A DNA stretch of 64,000 bases from Streptosporangium subroseum (GCF_900188345.1 NZ_FZOD01000003.1:248001-312000); one strand, 5' to 3'. Shown: positions 27,706 to 37,358, numbered from the stretch's first letter. Program-made: numbers and translations. The notes: generated by a model from the letters alone, not told the origin.

Positions 27706-30700
27706 TTACCTCAGCCCGAAGGCTCGGGTGATGTTCTGGGTGACGCTGTTGCCCCGGCCGTCGTGCGCGGTGACGCGCAGGGTGACGTACGTGGCTCTGG
27801 CGGAGGCGTGGAGTCTGGTCTTCCAGCCGTCACCGGCATGGGTGAGGTCTGCCTTCTGCCAGGTGGCGCCGTCGTCGTAGGAGATGTCGAGCGTGAGGGC
27901 GTTGATCGCCTTGGAGCTCGGCCCTCCGGGGAGATGGGAGGGGATGACCGCGAGGTCGGCGTTGCGGCGTGCCTTGCCCGCGGTGTCGGTGTCGACCTTG
28001 TAGTCGAGCTGGATCAGCGGCAGGACCGCGGCCGTGCCGGGGTCACCGGCCGCCGAGGTGAAACCCCACTCGGTCCGTGTGCTGGTGGAGTACGGGTTCG
28101 CCCAGGTGCCGCGGGAGTTCTCCGAGACGAGCCGGTAGGGAAGGCGCTCGGAGCCGAGCCCTCCGACCTCGATCCAGTCGAAGTAGTTCTCCTGCAGGAG
28201 CGTGTCTCCCTGGTACAGCGTCAGCGTGTTCATGACCTCGGGGTTGCTGACGGTGGCGCCCACGTGGTCGCCGCCGGAGTCGCCCCAGCCCAGGACGGTG
28301 ACGTAGAACGTGTCGTCCTGCCTCGTCGGCAGTCCCGCCTGGACGCCGAGGCGAGGACGCTGGATCGGGCCGAACCAGTGAAGGTCGCTGGTGGTGCCGG
28401 CCTTGTAACGTCCCACCGGGGCCGACTCCTGGAGTTCACCGAGGAGCAGTGCCTGTTCCTGCCACTGGATGTCCGCGTCCGCGGAGACCCAGTCGGTGCG
28501 CTCGCCCTGGGCGGGAGACTCAAGGGAGATGGAACTGCTGATCGCGACTCCCTGCCAGACGTCCCGGCGATACTCGATCGCGCTGTCCTGCTGGTAGTTG
28601 CGGAAGGAGACGTCGACGCGGGCCAGGTCGTGCTTCTCCGGCCGGTAGGTCGGGTCGGCGGGCACCGCGCCGTCGTAGTGGTGGACGAAGTCGTAGAGGT
28701 AGTCGGTGGTGAGGCTGAAGACCAGGGTCAGCGGGGCCCTGCCGCGCTGGATCTGAGTGATCAGTTCCTCGCCCTCGTCATGGGTGAGGGTGGCCACCGT
28801 GAGGGGCGGCGGGGGCGGCGGGGCCCAGATGGGGTTGGTCCAGGGCTGCAGGCGGCCGATTCCGTCGTTGACGACCAGCAGCAGCCGCGCGCCGGCCTTC
28901 ACGGCCGAGGCCGCCTGCTGCTCCACGGTGACGGCGTCGTTGTGACGCACCACGGCGACCTTCCCCTGGACCCGCTGCCCGGCGAAGTCGGCCTCGGCGC
29001 CCTGTCCGACGAAGACCGTGTCGAGTTTCGTCCGTCCCTCGGGCAGCGGCGTCGAGCCTCGCTGAACCCGCAGGTCGTCGAAGCTCCGCCGGTCTGCGTC
29101 CAGCGTCAGTATGGGCTCCTCCTTGCGCCAGCGCGCGCCGAAGAGGAACTCGCCCCTGGTGACCTTCTTGCCGGTGGGCAGCGCCCACATGCTGTCGTAC
29201 TCGGGCCGGGGCAGCTGGGAGCTCCCCGCGGAGTCGTCGGGGCCGAAGGACCGGTAGGTGTCCAGACGGATCTGGGAGTCCGTGGTCTTCTGGGGGGTGA
29301 CGGCCGTGACCTGCCGGGCCTTCGAGGCGTCCAGCGTGACCGCGCGATCCCGGTCCAGGATGATCTCGGGAGCGCTCAGCGTGGCCACGCCCAGGGAGTG
29401 CGGGCCGTGGGTGCCCTGCACGTCGGCCTCGAGCCACACCGCGTAGGTGCCGACCGGCATCCGGAGGCTGCCCGTGCCCGACGCGCCGAGACCGTACGAC
29501 TCGAAGAGCTTCTTTCCCGCCACGAAGAGCTGTCCGGAGAGCGGCTCGCCGCCGCGGTCCTTGGCGGTGATCGTGAGGTTGTAGCGCTCGTTCTCCTTGC
29601 CGGCCCCGATGAGGGTGTGGGCCAGGACCTTGCCGTCGGCTCCGGAGGCGTCGACCATGCCGCTGTAGTGGCTGTCCAGCGGCATCTTGTCCAGGTTGGC
29701 CGTGAGGGCGACCTCGCCGGTTCCGTGCGCGGGCACGGTGACCCGCGTGGCCGACAGGGTGAACACACCCTGGGGTGCCTGGGGCGCGTTGATCGCCAGG
29801 TCGAGGGTGACCGGGGTGCCGGCGGTGTTGGTGTAGGTCACCTTCTTGGTGCTCTTCTCACCGGGCTCGTGCGGCCAGGTGTGGAAGCCGGAGTAGGCGC
29901 TGCCGGTCGCGAACACCGTGTTCCGCACCGCGGCCGCGGCATCCAGGCGACCGCTGCCGGCCTGGTAGGCGTTGTAGTCCGGGGTGGCCTTGGTGGAGCT
30001 GACCAGGGCATCTTTGAGCTGCGGGCCGGTCCAGTCCGGGTGCGCGGCGGCCAGCAGCGCGGCGGCTCCCGCGACGTGCGGGGTGGCCATCGAGGTGCCG
30101 CTCAGCGTCTGGTAGAAACCCTCGCCCTCGGGCGCGTACTGCGAGCGTGCCGCCAGCACGTCGACGCCGGGGGCGGTGAGCTCCGGCTTGAGCCCGTAGT
30201 CGCCCGCGCGCGGACCCTGGCTGGAGAAGTCCGCGAGCTGGTTGGAGCCGTCCACGGCGCCCACGGTCAGCGCGGCGTCCGCGGCGCCCGGAGTACCGAC
30301 GGTGTTCGGTCCGGCGTTACCCGCGGCGATGGTGAAGAGCGCGCCGGTCTCGGCGCTGAGCGTGTTGACGGCCTGGCTCATCGGGTCGGTGCCGTCGGTC
30401 GGACCGCCTCCGAGGCTCATGCTGATGATCTTGGCGTGCTGGTCGCGGGCGGCCCATTCCATGCCCGCGATGATCCAGGAGTCCTGACCGCTTCCGGAGT
30501 TGTCGAGGACCTTGCCGATGTGCAGGTCGGAGCCGGGGGCGACGCCCTTCTCGGTGCCGCCCGAGGCGGCGCCGGTGCCGGCGATCGTGGAGGCGACGTG
30601 GGTGCCGTGGCCGTGATAGTCGCTGACGTCCTCGTCGGGGACGAAGCTGGCCGTCTCGGCGATCCGGCCGGCCAGGTCCGGGTGACCGGTGTCGACGCCG

Positions 30701-31425
30701 GTGTCCAGGACGGCGACGTCCACGCCGGTGCCGGTGTTGCCCGCCGCCCACACCTGCGGGGCGCCGATCTGCGCGGTGGTGTCGGCCAGGTCGGCCTTGA
30801 CCTTGCCGTCCAGCCAGATCTTGGCGATGCCGCCGGTGAAGACCGGCGCGGCGCCGGAGGTGCGGGCGCCGGCGCCGGAGGTGAGAGCGGACCAGAAGTC
30901 GGCCGAACGGCTCCGCTCCTCGGTCAGCGCCGCGCCCTGGATGCTGCTCAGGGCGCGGACCCTGGCCGCCCCGGAGGGCACCGCCTGGGTGCGCGCGCCG
31001 GCGGCGGCGTCGGTGTAGGTGACGATCAGGGGAAGACGATCGGTGTGCGCGTCGTCGTAGCCGTCGGCGAGGAGCCGGGTGACGTTGAACAGGTCCTTGT
31101 CGAGGAGCCCTGCGGAGACGTACGACAGGGTGGAGTCGGGGTAGACGTAGGTGTCTTTTCCGACCTTATTGATCTTGAACCCGATGGATCCGCCATCCGG
31201 ACCCTCGACCTGCTTCGTCTCGGTGCCGTCGGCGGCGGTGGTGACGGTGACCCTGTCACCGGTGATCAGGGTGATGGCACGAAGGGCGCCGGAGGTGTTC
31301 GATGCGGCCGTCGCGCCGGGGGTGGTGGCCGACGTGGTGGAGAACGCCGGCGGGATGACCGTCAGGATCGCCAGTGCGGACGCGAAAGCCATCAGCTTCG
31401 ATCCGCGGGGGGAAGGGATTAACAA
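27706..31425 (-). CDS. Secreted S8 family serine protease (subtilase), 1239 aa
   Basis: Signal peptide of about 30 residues, a propeptide region to about 215, and a peptidase S8 domain (about 230-505) with the triad Asp241 in AVLDTGVD, His273 in HGHGTHVAS and Ser445 in GTSMATPHVAG, plus the oxyanion Asn in AAGNAGPN. Beyond about 510 come beta-sandwich domains and a PA-like insertion, ending in a fibronectin-like domain. Large subtilases of this kind are exported degradative enzymes. I accept the TTG start at 31425 because it gives a basic n-region (SPRGSK) and has AAAGGA 9 bases upstream; the next in-frame ATG would leave a signal peptide without positive charge. Confidence 0.9.
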   Translation of the reverse strand: MLIPSPRGSKLMAFASALAILTVIPPAFSTTSATTPGATAASNTSGALRAITLITGDRVTVTTAADGTETKQVEGPDGGSIGFKINKVGKDTYVYPDSTLSYVSAGLLDKDLFNVTRLLADGYDDAHTDRLPLIVTYTDAAAGARTQAVPSGAARVRALSSIQGAALTEERSRSADFWSALTSGAGARTSGAAPVFTGGIAKIWLDGKVKADLADTTAQIGAPQVWAAGNTGTGVDVAVLDTGVDTGHPDLAGRIAETASFVPDEDVSDYHGHGTHVASTIAGTGAASGGTEKGVAPGSDLHIGKVLDNSGSGQDSWIIAGMEWAARDQHAKIISMSLGGGPTDGTDPMSQAVNTLSAETGALFTIAAGNAGPNTVGTPGAADAALTVGAVDGSNQLADFSSQGPRAGDYGLKPELTAPGVDVLAARSQYAPEGEGFYQTLSGTSMATPHVAGAAALLAAAHPDWTGPQLKDALVSSTKATPDYNAYQAGSGRLDAAAAVRNTVFATGSAYSGFHTWPHEPGEKSTKKVTYTNTAGTPVTLDLAINAPQAPQGVFTLSATRVTVPAHGTGEVALTANLDKMPLDSHYSGMVDASGADGKVLAHTLIGAGKENERYNLTITAKDRGGEPLSGQLFVAGKKLFESYGLGASGTGSLRMPVGTYAVWLEADVQGTHGPHSLGVATLSAPEIILDRDRAVTLDASKARQVTAVTPQKTTDSQIRLDTYRSFGPDDSAGSSQLPRPEYDSMWALPTGKKVTRGEFLFGARWRKEEPILTLDADRRSFDDLRVQRGSTPLPEGRTKLDTVFVGQGAEADFAGQRVQGKVAVVRHNDAVTVEQQAASAVKAGARLLLVVNDGIGRLQPWTNPIWAPPPPPPLTVATLTHDEGEELITQIQRGRAPLTLVFSLTTDYLYDFVHHYDGAVPADPTYRPEKHDLARVDVSFRNYQQDSAIEYRRDVWQGVAISSSISLESPAQGERTDWVSADADIQWQEQALLLGELQESAPVGRYKAGTTSDLHWFGPIQRPRLGVQAGLPTRQDDTFYVTVLGWGDSGGDHVGATVSNPEVMNTLTLYQGDTLLQENYFDWIEVGGLGSERLPYRLVSENSRGTWANPYSTSTRTEWGFTSAAGDPGTAAVLPLIQLDYKVDTDTAGKARRNADLAVIPSHLPGGPSSKAINALTLDISYDDGATWQKADLTHAGDGWKTRLHASARATYVTLRVTAHDGRGNSVTQNITRAFGLR

Positions 31426-31934
31426 AGGGGAGTTCCTTTGACGAAAGGGAATAAAACTCCAAAAACACCAAAGGTGACTTAAGTGTCATCAATGCGCATT
31501 TCTGGGCGAAGCGGCCCAATCGTACGGTAGATCAACGGTGCTCGCCAGGCGCTTTAAGCCTTTTTTCTATAGGTCTGTGGGCTATCGTCCGAATCTGACG
31601 GGCCGCCGAGATTGACGAGGCGCGGGCCGGCCAATCTTGCTCACGCCTCGTCGCCGTTCCGCCGTTGACGCGCTGTGGGAGTTTTTCTTGTCCTTCGCCA
31701 TTTGCCGTGTCGATTTGACGGCAGTCACCAAAAAATGAGGGTTTTCTTCTCTCCGCGCTTCCGCGCCCTCGCGCAACGGTGACGACTGGATCCACCGACG
31801 ACGCGGATCGCCGGCGCCAACCGGCGGGGCCCCATCGTTGTCATCACCCGACTCGGGGCACGCCATCGTCACCGAGTATCTGCGGCGTGGAGGCCCCGTC
31901 CCTCAGGGCGGGGAAGATGTCAGGAAACCCCGAA
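31426..31934. other. 509-base intergenic region, AT-richer, with a possible insertion-sequence scar
   Basis: No gene recognised. The left part (31430-31760) is less GC-rich and should contain the subtilase promoter. The right part ends in a hairpin resembling an IS200/IS605-family right end (31894-31913). Confidence 0.5.
31887..31920. mobile_element. Possible right-end relic of an IS200/IS605-type element
   Basis: CCCCGTCCC TCA GGGCGGGG (31894-31913) is a hairpin with one bulged base, followed by AAGATGTCA. Hairpins of this pattern followed by a G/A-rich GATGTCA are frequent at right ends of tnpB-bearing IS605 elements in actinomycetes. No tnpA or tnpB coding sequence is present; identification is by pattern memory only. 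It may alternatively act as the terminator of the lipase gene, whose stop is 15-20 bases away. Confidence 0.35.
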
Positions 31935-33182
31935 CTACTCGGTCGTGGCCTCCTGCCGGAACCAGTCAAGCACCTGCGGCATGGATCGCATGACCGATCC
32001 GGTGTGGTCCACCTCCCCGACGTCGGTGAGGCTCGCGTCGAAGCCCTTGCCCCGCAGATCCTTCAGGCAGTTCACGGAGTTGGCGATGGCCACGTCGCGG
32101 TCGCCGCGCGCGGCGAACAGCCGCACGGGCACGCCGGGCCGCAGGTCGCGGCAGGTGGTGTCGTTCGCCCTGATCGCCTTCAGCAGCGTGCCCGAGGGCT
32201 TGCCAAGCCGCTTGAGGTAGCCGGGAGTGAGGAGTTTCTCCACCGTGGGCGGCAGACCGGCCACGATCGTGTCGAAGTCCTGGCTCCCGTCGAGCAGCTT
32301 GGTGATCTTCTTGTCGTACGGCGGGCGGAAGGCCTGCGCGGGGGCGTCGTAGAGGTTGTAGATCCGGTCCATCGAGGTGAGCCAGTAGGCGAGGTAGAAG
32401 GTGGCGGAGCGGTCGTCGAGCCCGCCGTGGAGCGCGGCGGGCAACTCGGCGTCCTCGAGGTCGAAGGGACCGCTGACCGGCGCGACGGCCGCCACGTCAA
32501 GCTCCTGGTCCTTCTGGAGAGCCGCGCCCAGGGCCATGGCGGCGTGGCCGCCCTGGGAAAAGCCGGTCACCAGGATTCGCCTGTCGAGCGTGACCCGCTT
32601 CTGGCCGGCCAGCGTCCGGGCGGCCTTGAGCAGGTCGAGTGAGGCACCGGCTTCGGTGGCGGTGTGCATGTAGGGATGGGGGCCGGGTCCGCCGCCCAGG
32701 CCGAGGTAGTCGGGGGCGACCGCGGCGAAGCCGTGGGTGGCGAAGTAGGCCGCCATGTAGCTGCCGTCGCTCTGGGTTTCCACCGACGGGGCGTCCTTCC
32801 TCGTCGCCATCGTGCCGTGCGCGTAGCTGACCACGCGCAGGTTGTGAGCGGGCACGCGGGGCAGGGCGACCGCGCCGGTCGCGGTGGTCGGCCTGCCCTG
32901 CACGTCGACGGTCCGGTAGGTGACGCTGTAGACGTCGATCCCCTTGGCGTCCTCGATCGTCGGGAACCCGGCGCTGCCGAGGTAGTCGTTGACCTGCCCG
33001 CCCGACAGGTGGGCCGACCGCTCGGCCTTGACCAGGGATCCCCGGGTGAACCCCGTGGCAGTGGCAGTGGTGACAGCGGCGGCAGTGGTGGCGGCGGTGG
33101 CGCTGGTCACCACCGCGAGGGGGGCGACGGCGATGAGTGCGGCGCAGGAGAGCGCGAGAACACGACGGGAGTTTTTGATCAC
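31935..33182 (-). CDS. Secreted lipase / alpha-beta hydrolase
   Basis: 415 residues. Signal peptide (VIKNSRRVLALSCAALIAVAPLAV...ATA), then a secretory-lipase-like alpha/beta hydrolase: oxyanion-region SYAHGTMA, APDYLGLG, nucleophile elbow LVTGFSQGGHAA (Ser), an acidic residue in LFAARGDRD and the final His in VGEVDHTG. Probably hydrolyses extracellular triglycerides or esters. GTG start without a strong ribosome site. Three phased 22-24-bp repeats about 50-115 bases upstream look like activator sites. Confidence 0.85.
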   Translation of the reverse strand: MIKNSRRVLALSCAALIAVAPLAVVTSATAATTAAAVTTATATGFTRGSLVKAERSAHLSGGQVNDYLGSAGFPTIEDAKGIDVYSVTYRTVDVQGRPTTATGAVALPRVPAHNLRVVSYAHGTMATRKDAPSVETQSDGSYMAAYFATHGFAAVAPDYLGLGGGPGPHPYMHTATEAGASLDLLKAARTLAGQKRVTLDRRILVTGFSQGGHAAMALGAALQKDQELDVAAVAPVSGPFDLEDAELPAALHGGLDDRSATFYLAYWLTSMDRIYNLYDAPAQAFRPPYDKKITKLLDGSQDFDTIVAGLPPTVEKLLTPGYLKRLGKPSGTLLKAIRANDTTCRDLRPGVPVRLFAARGDRDVAIANSVNCLKDLRGKGFDASLTDVGEVDHTGSVMRSMPQVLDWFRQEATTE

Positions 33183-33234
33183 GCCTGAGACATTAGGTCG
33201 CCACCGAGTGCCACCCCCAGCAGGACACCACCCG

Positions 33235-33300
33235 GATCCCGGGTAGCGCACCCCCTGAGATCCCCGGTAGTGCGCTCCGAGATTTCCGGTAGTGCACGCC
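33235..33300 (-). promoter_or_regulatory. Three phased direct repeats upstream of the lipase gene
   Basis: GATCCCGGGTAGCGCA (33235), GATCCCCGGTAGTGCG (33259) and GATTTCCGGTAGTGCA (33281) are spaced 24 and 22 bp, close to two helical turns, so a protein would contact one face of DNA three times. LuxR/MalT-type activators of actinomycete lipase genes bind such iterated sites; no such regulator gene is adjacent. Confidence 0.55.
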
Positions 33301-33436
33301 CTACTCTCAGGGCTCTCAGGTCGTCGGCGGGCGCCTGCCGAGAGCCGTAGGTCCGTCGGACTTGTCCCGTCGGACACGGAGACCATGGCGTATTGTAGTG
33401 AGCGTTATAGATTCTGGTCGATACCGGGAGGCCATC

Positions 33437-34036
33437 ATGGCGGGAGGACGACCGCGCGGCTTTGATGTCGACGAGGCGCTCGACCGGGCGGTGGAGGTGT
33501 TCTGGCGCCAGGGCTACGAAGGCACCGGGATTTCAGACCTCACCAGGGCGATGGGCATCAATCCGCCCAGTCTCTACGGCACCTTCGGGAACAAGGAGGA
33601 GCTGTTCCGGAAGGTCCTCGACCGCTACACCGACGGCCCCGCGCGCTACATTCGCGAAGCATTCGAGCAGCCGACGGCGCGGGCCGTCGTCGAGCGTCTC
33701 CTGCACGGCGCCGTTGACGGGACGACGCGTCCCGACTGCCCTCCCGGCTGCCTCACGGTGCAAGGTGGGCTTGCCTCCGCTCCCGCCGCGGAGGGCGCCC
33801 GCGACGAGATGGCGACGCGCCGAAGGATGGGCGAGACCTTCCTGCGTGCGCGGCTGGAGCAGGCCCGCATCGAGGGGGAACTGCCGGACGACGTCGACCC
33901 CGAGGGTCTGGCCCGCTACTTTGCCACCGTTCACCAGGGCATCGCCGTTCAGGCGGCCGGCGGCGCGAGCCGGGAGCAACTGCACCAGACCGTCGACCTC
34001 GCCATGCGTGTCTGGCCGTCGCGGGCGGACGCCTGA
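33437..34036 (+). CDS. TetR family transcriptional regulator
   Basis: 199 residues. N-terminal TetR helix-turn-helix (about 8-55: FDVDEALDRAVEVFWRQGYE, then SDLTRAMGINPPSLYGTFGNKEELF) and a C-terminal ligand domain with the TetR_C pattern seen in regulators of reductases and efflux pumps (CPPGCLTVQG). ATG with GGGAGG 5 bases upstream. Divergent from the lipase gene and convergent with an MFS transporter and then LLM and SDR genes; either the lipase or the MFS gene may be its target. Confidence 0.9.
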   Translation: MAGGRPRGFDVDEALDRAVEVFWRQGYEGTGISDLTRAMGINPPSLYGTFGNKEELFRKVLDRYTDGPARYIREAFEQPTARAVVERLLHGAVDGTTRPDCPPGCLTVQGGLASAPAAEGARDEMATRRRMGETFLRARLEQARIEGELPDDVDPEGLARYFATVHQGIAVQAAGGASREQLHQTVDLAMRVWPSRADA

Positions 34037-34141
34037 TCGCGGCCGGCGAATCCCCGCCAGGATTGGGGACGGTGAATGACCCTCGCTGTCCGTGTGACCT
34101 GGATGGCCCCGTACCGGCGGAACGGCCAGGAGGGTGATCCA

Positions 34142-34171
34142 CCTGCCGTTCTGCCCGGGCAGAACGGCAGG
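34142..34171. terminator. 30-bp perfect palindrome, bidirectional terminator
   Basis: CCTGCCGTTCTGCCC (34142-34156) followed immediately by its exact reverse complement (34157-34171), between the convergent TetR and MFS genes. Confidence 0.7.
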
Positions 34172-34180
34172 ACAGCGCCG

Positions 34181-34255
34181 GCGTGTCACCGGTGGTGGCA
34201 GTGCGGCGTGTCACCGGTGGTGGCGGTGCGGCGTGTCACCGGTGGTGGCGGTTCG
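34181..34255 (-). repeat. 25-bp tandem repeat, three copies, crossing the MFS stop codon
   Basis: Units start at 34181, 34206 and 34231, each beginning GCGTGTCACCGGTGG. The MFS stop codon (34236-34238) lies in the third unit, so the last codons (RHHR, stop) have been copied downstream twice. Confidence 0.9.
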
Positions 34256-35432
34256 GGGTGGCCGCGCTGAACAGCGCGAGCACCGCGGCCAGCGCGAAGC
34301 AGGTGCCCACGCCGTAGCCGTCGACAACGGCACCGCCGAGGAAGGACCCGGCGGCGAGTGCGATCTGGGAGGCGCTGACCAGGAGTGCCAGGCCGCCTTC
34401 CGGAGCGTCGCGGGCGGCGCGCGCGATCCAGGTCTGCAGGGCCATCGGCACCGCGCCGAAGGCCGCGCCCCACAGGGCGACGAGGGCGACGACGGCGGGC
34501 GCCGTGTCGGCCAGCGGGGTCAGAAGGCCGACCGCGGCGGCCACCAGCACCGTGGCGGTGACGTACACCCCGCGCAGGCTGCGGCCGATGGTCGCGCCCG
34601 AGACGAAGTTGCCGACTAGCCCGGCGACGCCGTACGTGAGCAGTACGGCCGTCACGGCGGAGGACCCGAAGTGTGCGTGCTCCTCGAGGTAGGGGGTGAT
34701 GTAGGTGTAGGCGGCGAAGTGGCCGAAGAAGATGAGCGCGGTGGCCAGCAGGGCGAATCTGACGGCACGGTGTCGTGAGGACGCCGCCAGGGTCGCGAAG
34801 CGCACGGTGCCGGTCGGTGGGAGGGCGGGCAGCAGCACTACGAGTGCCGTCAGGGTGAGCAGGCCTGCCACGGTGGCGAGGAGGAACGCGGTCCGCCATT
34901 CGGCGAGGCGCCCGATCAGGGCACCGAGAGGCAGGCTGATGACGGTGCCGGCCGAGATGCCCGCGGTGACCAGGGAAGAGGCGCGATGGACCGCATGGGC
35001 GGCCACCAGCCGGGGGACGACTCCGATGCCCATCGCCCAGAATCCGCCGACTCCCAGACCGAGCAGGACGCGCGCGGCCACCATCACGATGAGGTTCGGG
35101 GCCACCGCCGCCGCCGTGTTGGAGGCGGCGATCAGGGCGGCCAAGCCGATGAGGACCCACCGGCGGTCAAGCCGCCCGGAGGCGACGGTCACCAGCGGCG
35201 CGGTGATCGCGGCCACCAGGCCGGGGACGACGATCAGGAGCCCCGTCGTGCCCGTGGACACATGAAGGCTGCCGCCGATATCGGGCAGCAGGCCGATGGG
35301 CAGGAACTCCGACAGGACAAGCACGAACGATACGAGCGCGACCGAGACGACCGCGGGCCATCCGCCCGACAGCTGCTGATCTCGCGGTGCGTGCAGCTGT
35401 GTTCGGCCCGGGTGCCGGGTGGGGCCTTCCAT
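34236..35432 (-). CDS. MFS transporter (DHA1 type)
   Basis: 398 residues with about twelve helices. It shows the sugar/amine-exporter pattern SEFLPIGLLPDIGGSLHVS, the DRRWVLI motif between helices 2 and 3 and the R(V)LLGLGVGGFWAMG helix 4. Relatives export arabinose, antibiotics or purine analogues; substrate unknown. Start at the ATG 7 bases behind AAGGA. The C-terminus lies in a 25-bp repeat array. Convergent with the TetR gene. Confidence 0.88.
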   Translation of the reverse strand: MEGPTRHPGRTQLHAPRDQQLSGGWPAVVSVALVSFVLVLSEFLPIGLLPDIGGSLHVSTGTTGLLIVVPGLVAAITAPLVTVASGRLDRRWVLIGLAALIAASNTAAAVAPNLIVMVAARVLLGLGVGGFWAMGIGVVPRLVAAHAVHRASSLVTAGISAGTVISLPLGALIGRLAEWRTAFLLATVAGLLTLTALVVLLPALPPTGTVRFATLAASSRHRAVRFALLATALIFFGHFAAYTYITPYLEEHAHFGSSAVTAVLLTYGVAGLVGNFVSGATIGRSLRGVYVTATVLVAAAVGLLTPLADTAPAVVALVALWGAAFGAVPMALQTWIARAARDAPEGGLALLVSASQIALAAGSFLGGAVVDGYGVGTCFALAAVLALFSAATPNRHHR

Positions 35433-35639
35433 CGCTTTTCCTTGCTGTCGGTCGGTTGCGGGGCCGGGAAACGTCGGCACGACGGTCGTTGACGCGCGGT
35501 CGCGCGTGAGCGCAGCCGGCGCGCGGGACGTCGGGAGGACCGCAGACGGCATCGGTGTGCGCTGCCGACGGCACGCGTGCGGACGCCAGTCCCCCGGTGT
35601 CATGGCGGGTAGCCGTATGCCTCGGGCAGCCGGGACACG

Positions 35640-36494
35640 TCAGCGGGTCAGCACGGCCAGTTCACGCCATTCGGGCAGGGGCAGGCCGGAGCCGGCGCCC
35701 ACCACATGCAGGCAGACGTGATCGGCGCCGGCCTGGTGGTGTGCGCGGACGCGATTGCCGATGGTCTCCACATCGCCCCAGGCCACGACGCCGTCGATGA
35801 GCCGGTCGCTACCGCCGCCGGCCAGGTCCTCCTCGGTGAAGCCCTGGCGGCGCAGATTTCGGGCGTAGTGGTCCATGGCGAGGAACCCGCCGAGGAAGTC
35901 CCGGGCTGCGGCGCGCGCCCTGCCGGGGTCACGCTCCAGCACGACCGCCTGGTAGGGCGCGAGGAGGGGGCCGTCACCGAGCAGTTCCCTGGCCGCGGCC
36001 GAGTATTCCGGGGTGACCATGAAGGGATGCACACCCGCGGTGCGCCGCCCTGCCAGCTCGGTCATTTTGGGGCCGAGCGCGGCCATGAGACGTTCGTCCG
36101 CGGGCACCCGGGGGGCCTGGTCGAGCTTGTCCAGGTAGGCGCTCATATCTGACAGCGGTCGATAGGCGTGTCCCGCGCTCTGCGCGGCGGCCGGGTCGCT
36201 GACGCCGAGCCCGAGGAGCAGCCGGCGGCCGTACCCGTCCTGCAGCCGCGTATGCCCGGCCGCCATTTCGGTGGCCTGGTGCCGCCAGATACTCAGCACC
36301 CCGATCGCGACCTTCGTGCTGCGGGTGGCTCGCAGCAGCCGCTCCGAGTCGCCGAGGATGTCCCCGCCTCCCAGGCCGGGGATCCACAATGCTCCCCAGC
36401 CCAGTTCGTCGAGCTCGGCGGCGGCATCCGTGATCTCTCCCGGATCCGCCATCCGCAGTTCGATGCTCCAAATTCCGGTTCGTCCCAAGTCCAT
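35640..36494 (-). CDS. F420-dependent LLM class oxidoreductase
   Basis: 284 residues of a luciferase-like monooxygenase fold: GIWSIELRM start, ELGWGALWIPGLGGGD, the strand KVAIGVLSIW, LLLGLGVSDP, and a C-terminal IGNRVRAHHQAGADHVCLH. The length and SRS-like gaps fit the F420-dependent group (TIGR03620-like) common in actinomycetes rather than FMN luciferases. Substrate unknown. Lies just downstream of the SDR gene on the same strand (114-base gap). Confidence 0.82.
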   Translation of the reverse strand: MDLGRTGIWSIELRMADPGEITDAAAELDELGWGALWIPGLGGGDILGDSERLLRATRSTKVAIGVLSIWRHQATEMAAGHTRLQDGYGRRLLLGLGVSDPAAAQSAGHAYRPLSDMSAYLDKLDQAPRVPADERLMAALGPKMTELAGRRTAGVHPFMVTPEYSAAARELLGDGPLLAPYQAVVLERDPGRARAAARDFLGGFLAMDHYARNLRRQGFTEEDLAGGGSDRLIDGVVAWGDVETIGNRVRAHHQAGADHVCLHVVGAGSGLPLPEWRELAVLTR

Positions 36495-36608
36495 GGCATA
36501 TATCCCGTCTGCGCTGGTGGTGCTCTTGTTATGGATGCGAGGCGGCGGCCGTTCACCGCAAGCCGCCCCCTCGGCCCCGCCCCGCAGCGGGGAAATCCGG
36601 GCAAGCGG

Positions 36609-37358
36609 TCAGATCTGGTTGGTGCCGCCGTCGACGAAGAGCTCGGTTCCGGTGATGAAGACGCTCTGGTCCGCGGCGAGGAAGAGGACGGCATCGGCGA
36701 TCTCCTCGGGGCGGCCCAGGCGACCCAGGGGGATCTTGCCGGCCAGGAAGGCCTTGAGCTGGACAGCCTGCTCCTGGTCGGGGGCCAGGCCATCGATCCC
36801 CGGAGTGTCGATCGTGCCGGGAGCGATGGCGTTGACCCGGATCGCCCGGCCCTTGAGCTCGGCGGCCCAGGTGCGGGCGAAGGACCGCACCGCGGCCTTG
36901 GAAGCCCCGTACACGCCGAACGCCTCATTGCCGACGGTGGCCGCGGTGGAGCCCGCGAGGATGATCGAGGCACCATCGTTCAGCAGCGGCAGCGCCTTCT
37001 GCACCGTGAACAGCGTGCCCTTGACGTTGGTGCCGAACGTCGCGTCGAAATGCTGCTCGGTGACCTGCTCCAGGGTGGAGAACTCGCCGCCGCCGGCGTT
37101 GGCGAACAGCACGTCGATGCGCCGGCCCTGCTGCGCGACGGCCTCGTACAGCCGGTCGAGGTCCGCCAGGTCGGAGACGTCGCCGACGACACCGGTGGCG
37201 TTGGGGCCGATCTTGGCCACGGCGGCGTCGAGTGCGTCCTTACGGCGGCCGGTGACGAACACGTGCGCGCCCTCGGCGGCGAACCGCTGAGCGGTGGCCA
37301 GGCCGATGCCGACGGTGCCACCGGTGACGATCGCCGTCTTGCCTTCAAGCTGTCCCAT
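36609..37358 (-). CDS. Short-chain dehydrogenase/reductase
   Basis: 249 residues, classical SDR: cofactor loop VTGGTVGIGLATA, NAG in LFANAGGG, Ser in ILAGSTAA, catalytic YGASK, and the C-terminal VDGGTNQ. The GR in TGRRKDAL after strand 2 favours NADP(H). ATG with GGAG about 9 bases upstream. A perfect operator-like palindrome lies about 55 bases upstream of the start. Confidence 0.9.
   Translation of the reverse strand: MGQLEGKTAIVTGGTVGIGLATAQRFAAEGAHVFVTGRRKDALDAAVAKIGPNATGVVGDVSDLADLDRLYEAVAQQGRRIDVLFANAGGGEFSTLEQVTEQHFDATFGTNVKGTLFTVQKALPLLNDGASIILAGSTAATVGNEAFGVYGASKAAVRSFARTWAAELKGRAIRVNAIAPGTIDTPGIDGLAPDQEQAVQLKAFLAGKIPLGRLGRPEEIADAVLFLAADQSVFITGTELFVDGGTNQI

Noticed and set aside
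27763..31422. A 1200-codon open frame on the plus strand
   Set aside because: It is the exact antisense of the subtilase gene; GC-rich codon bias keeps the opposite frame open. No motifs and Gly/Val/Arg-rich composition.
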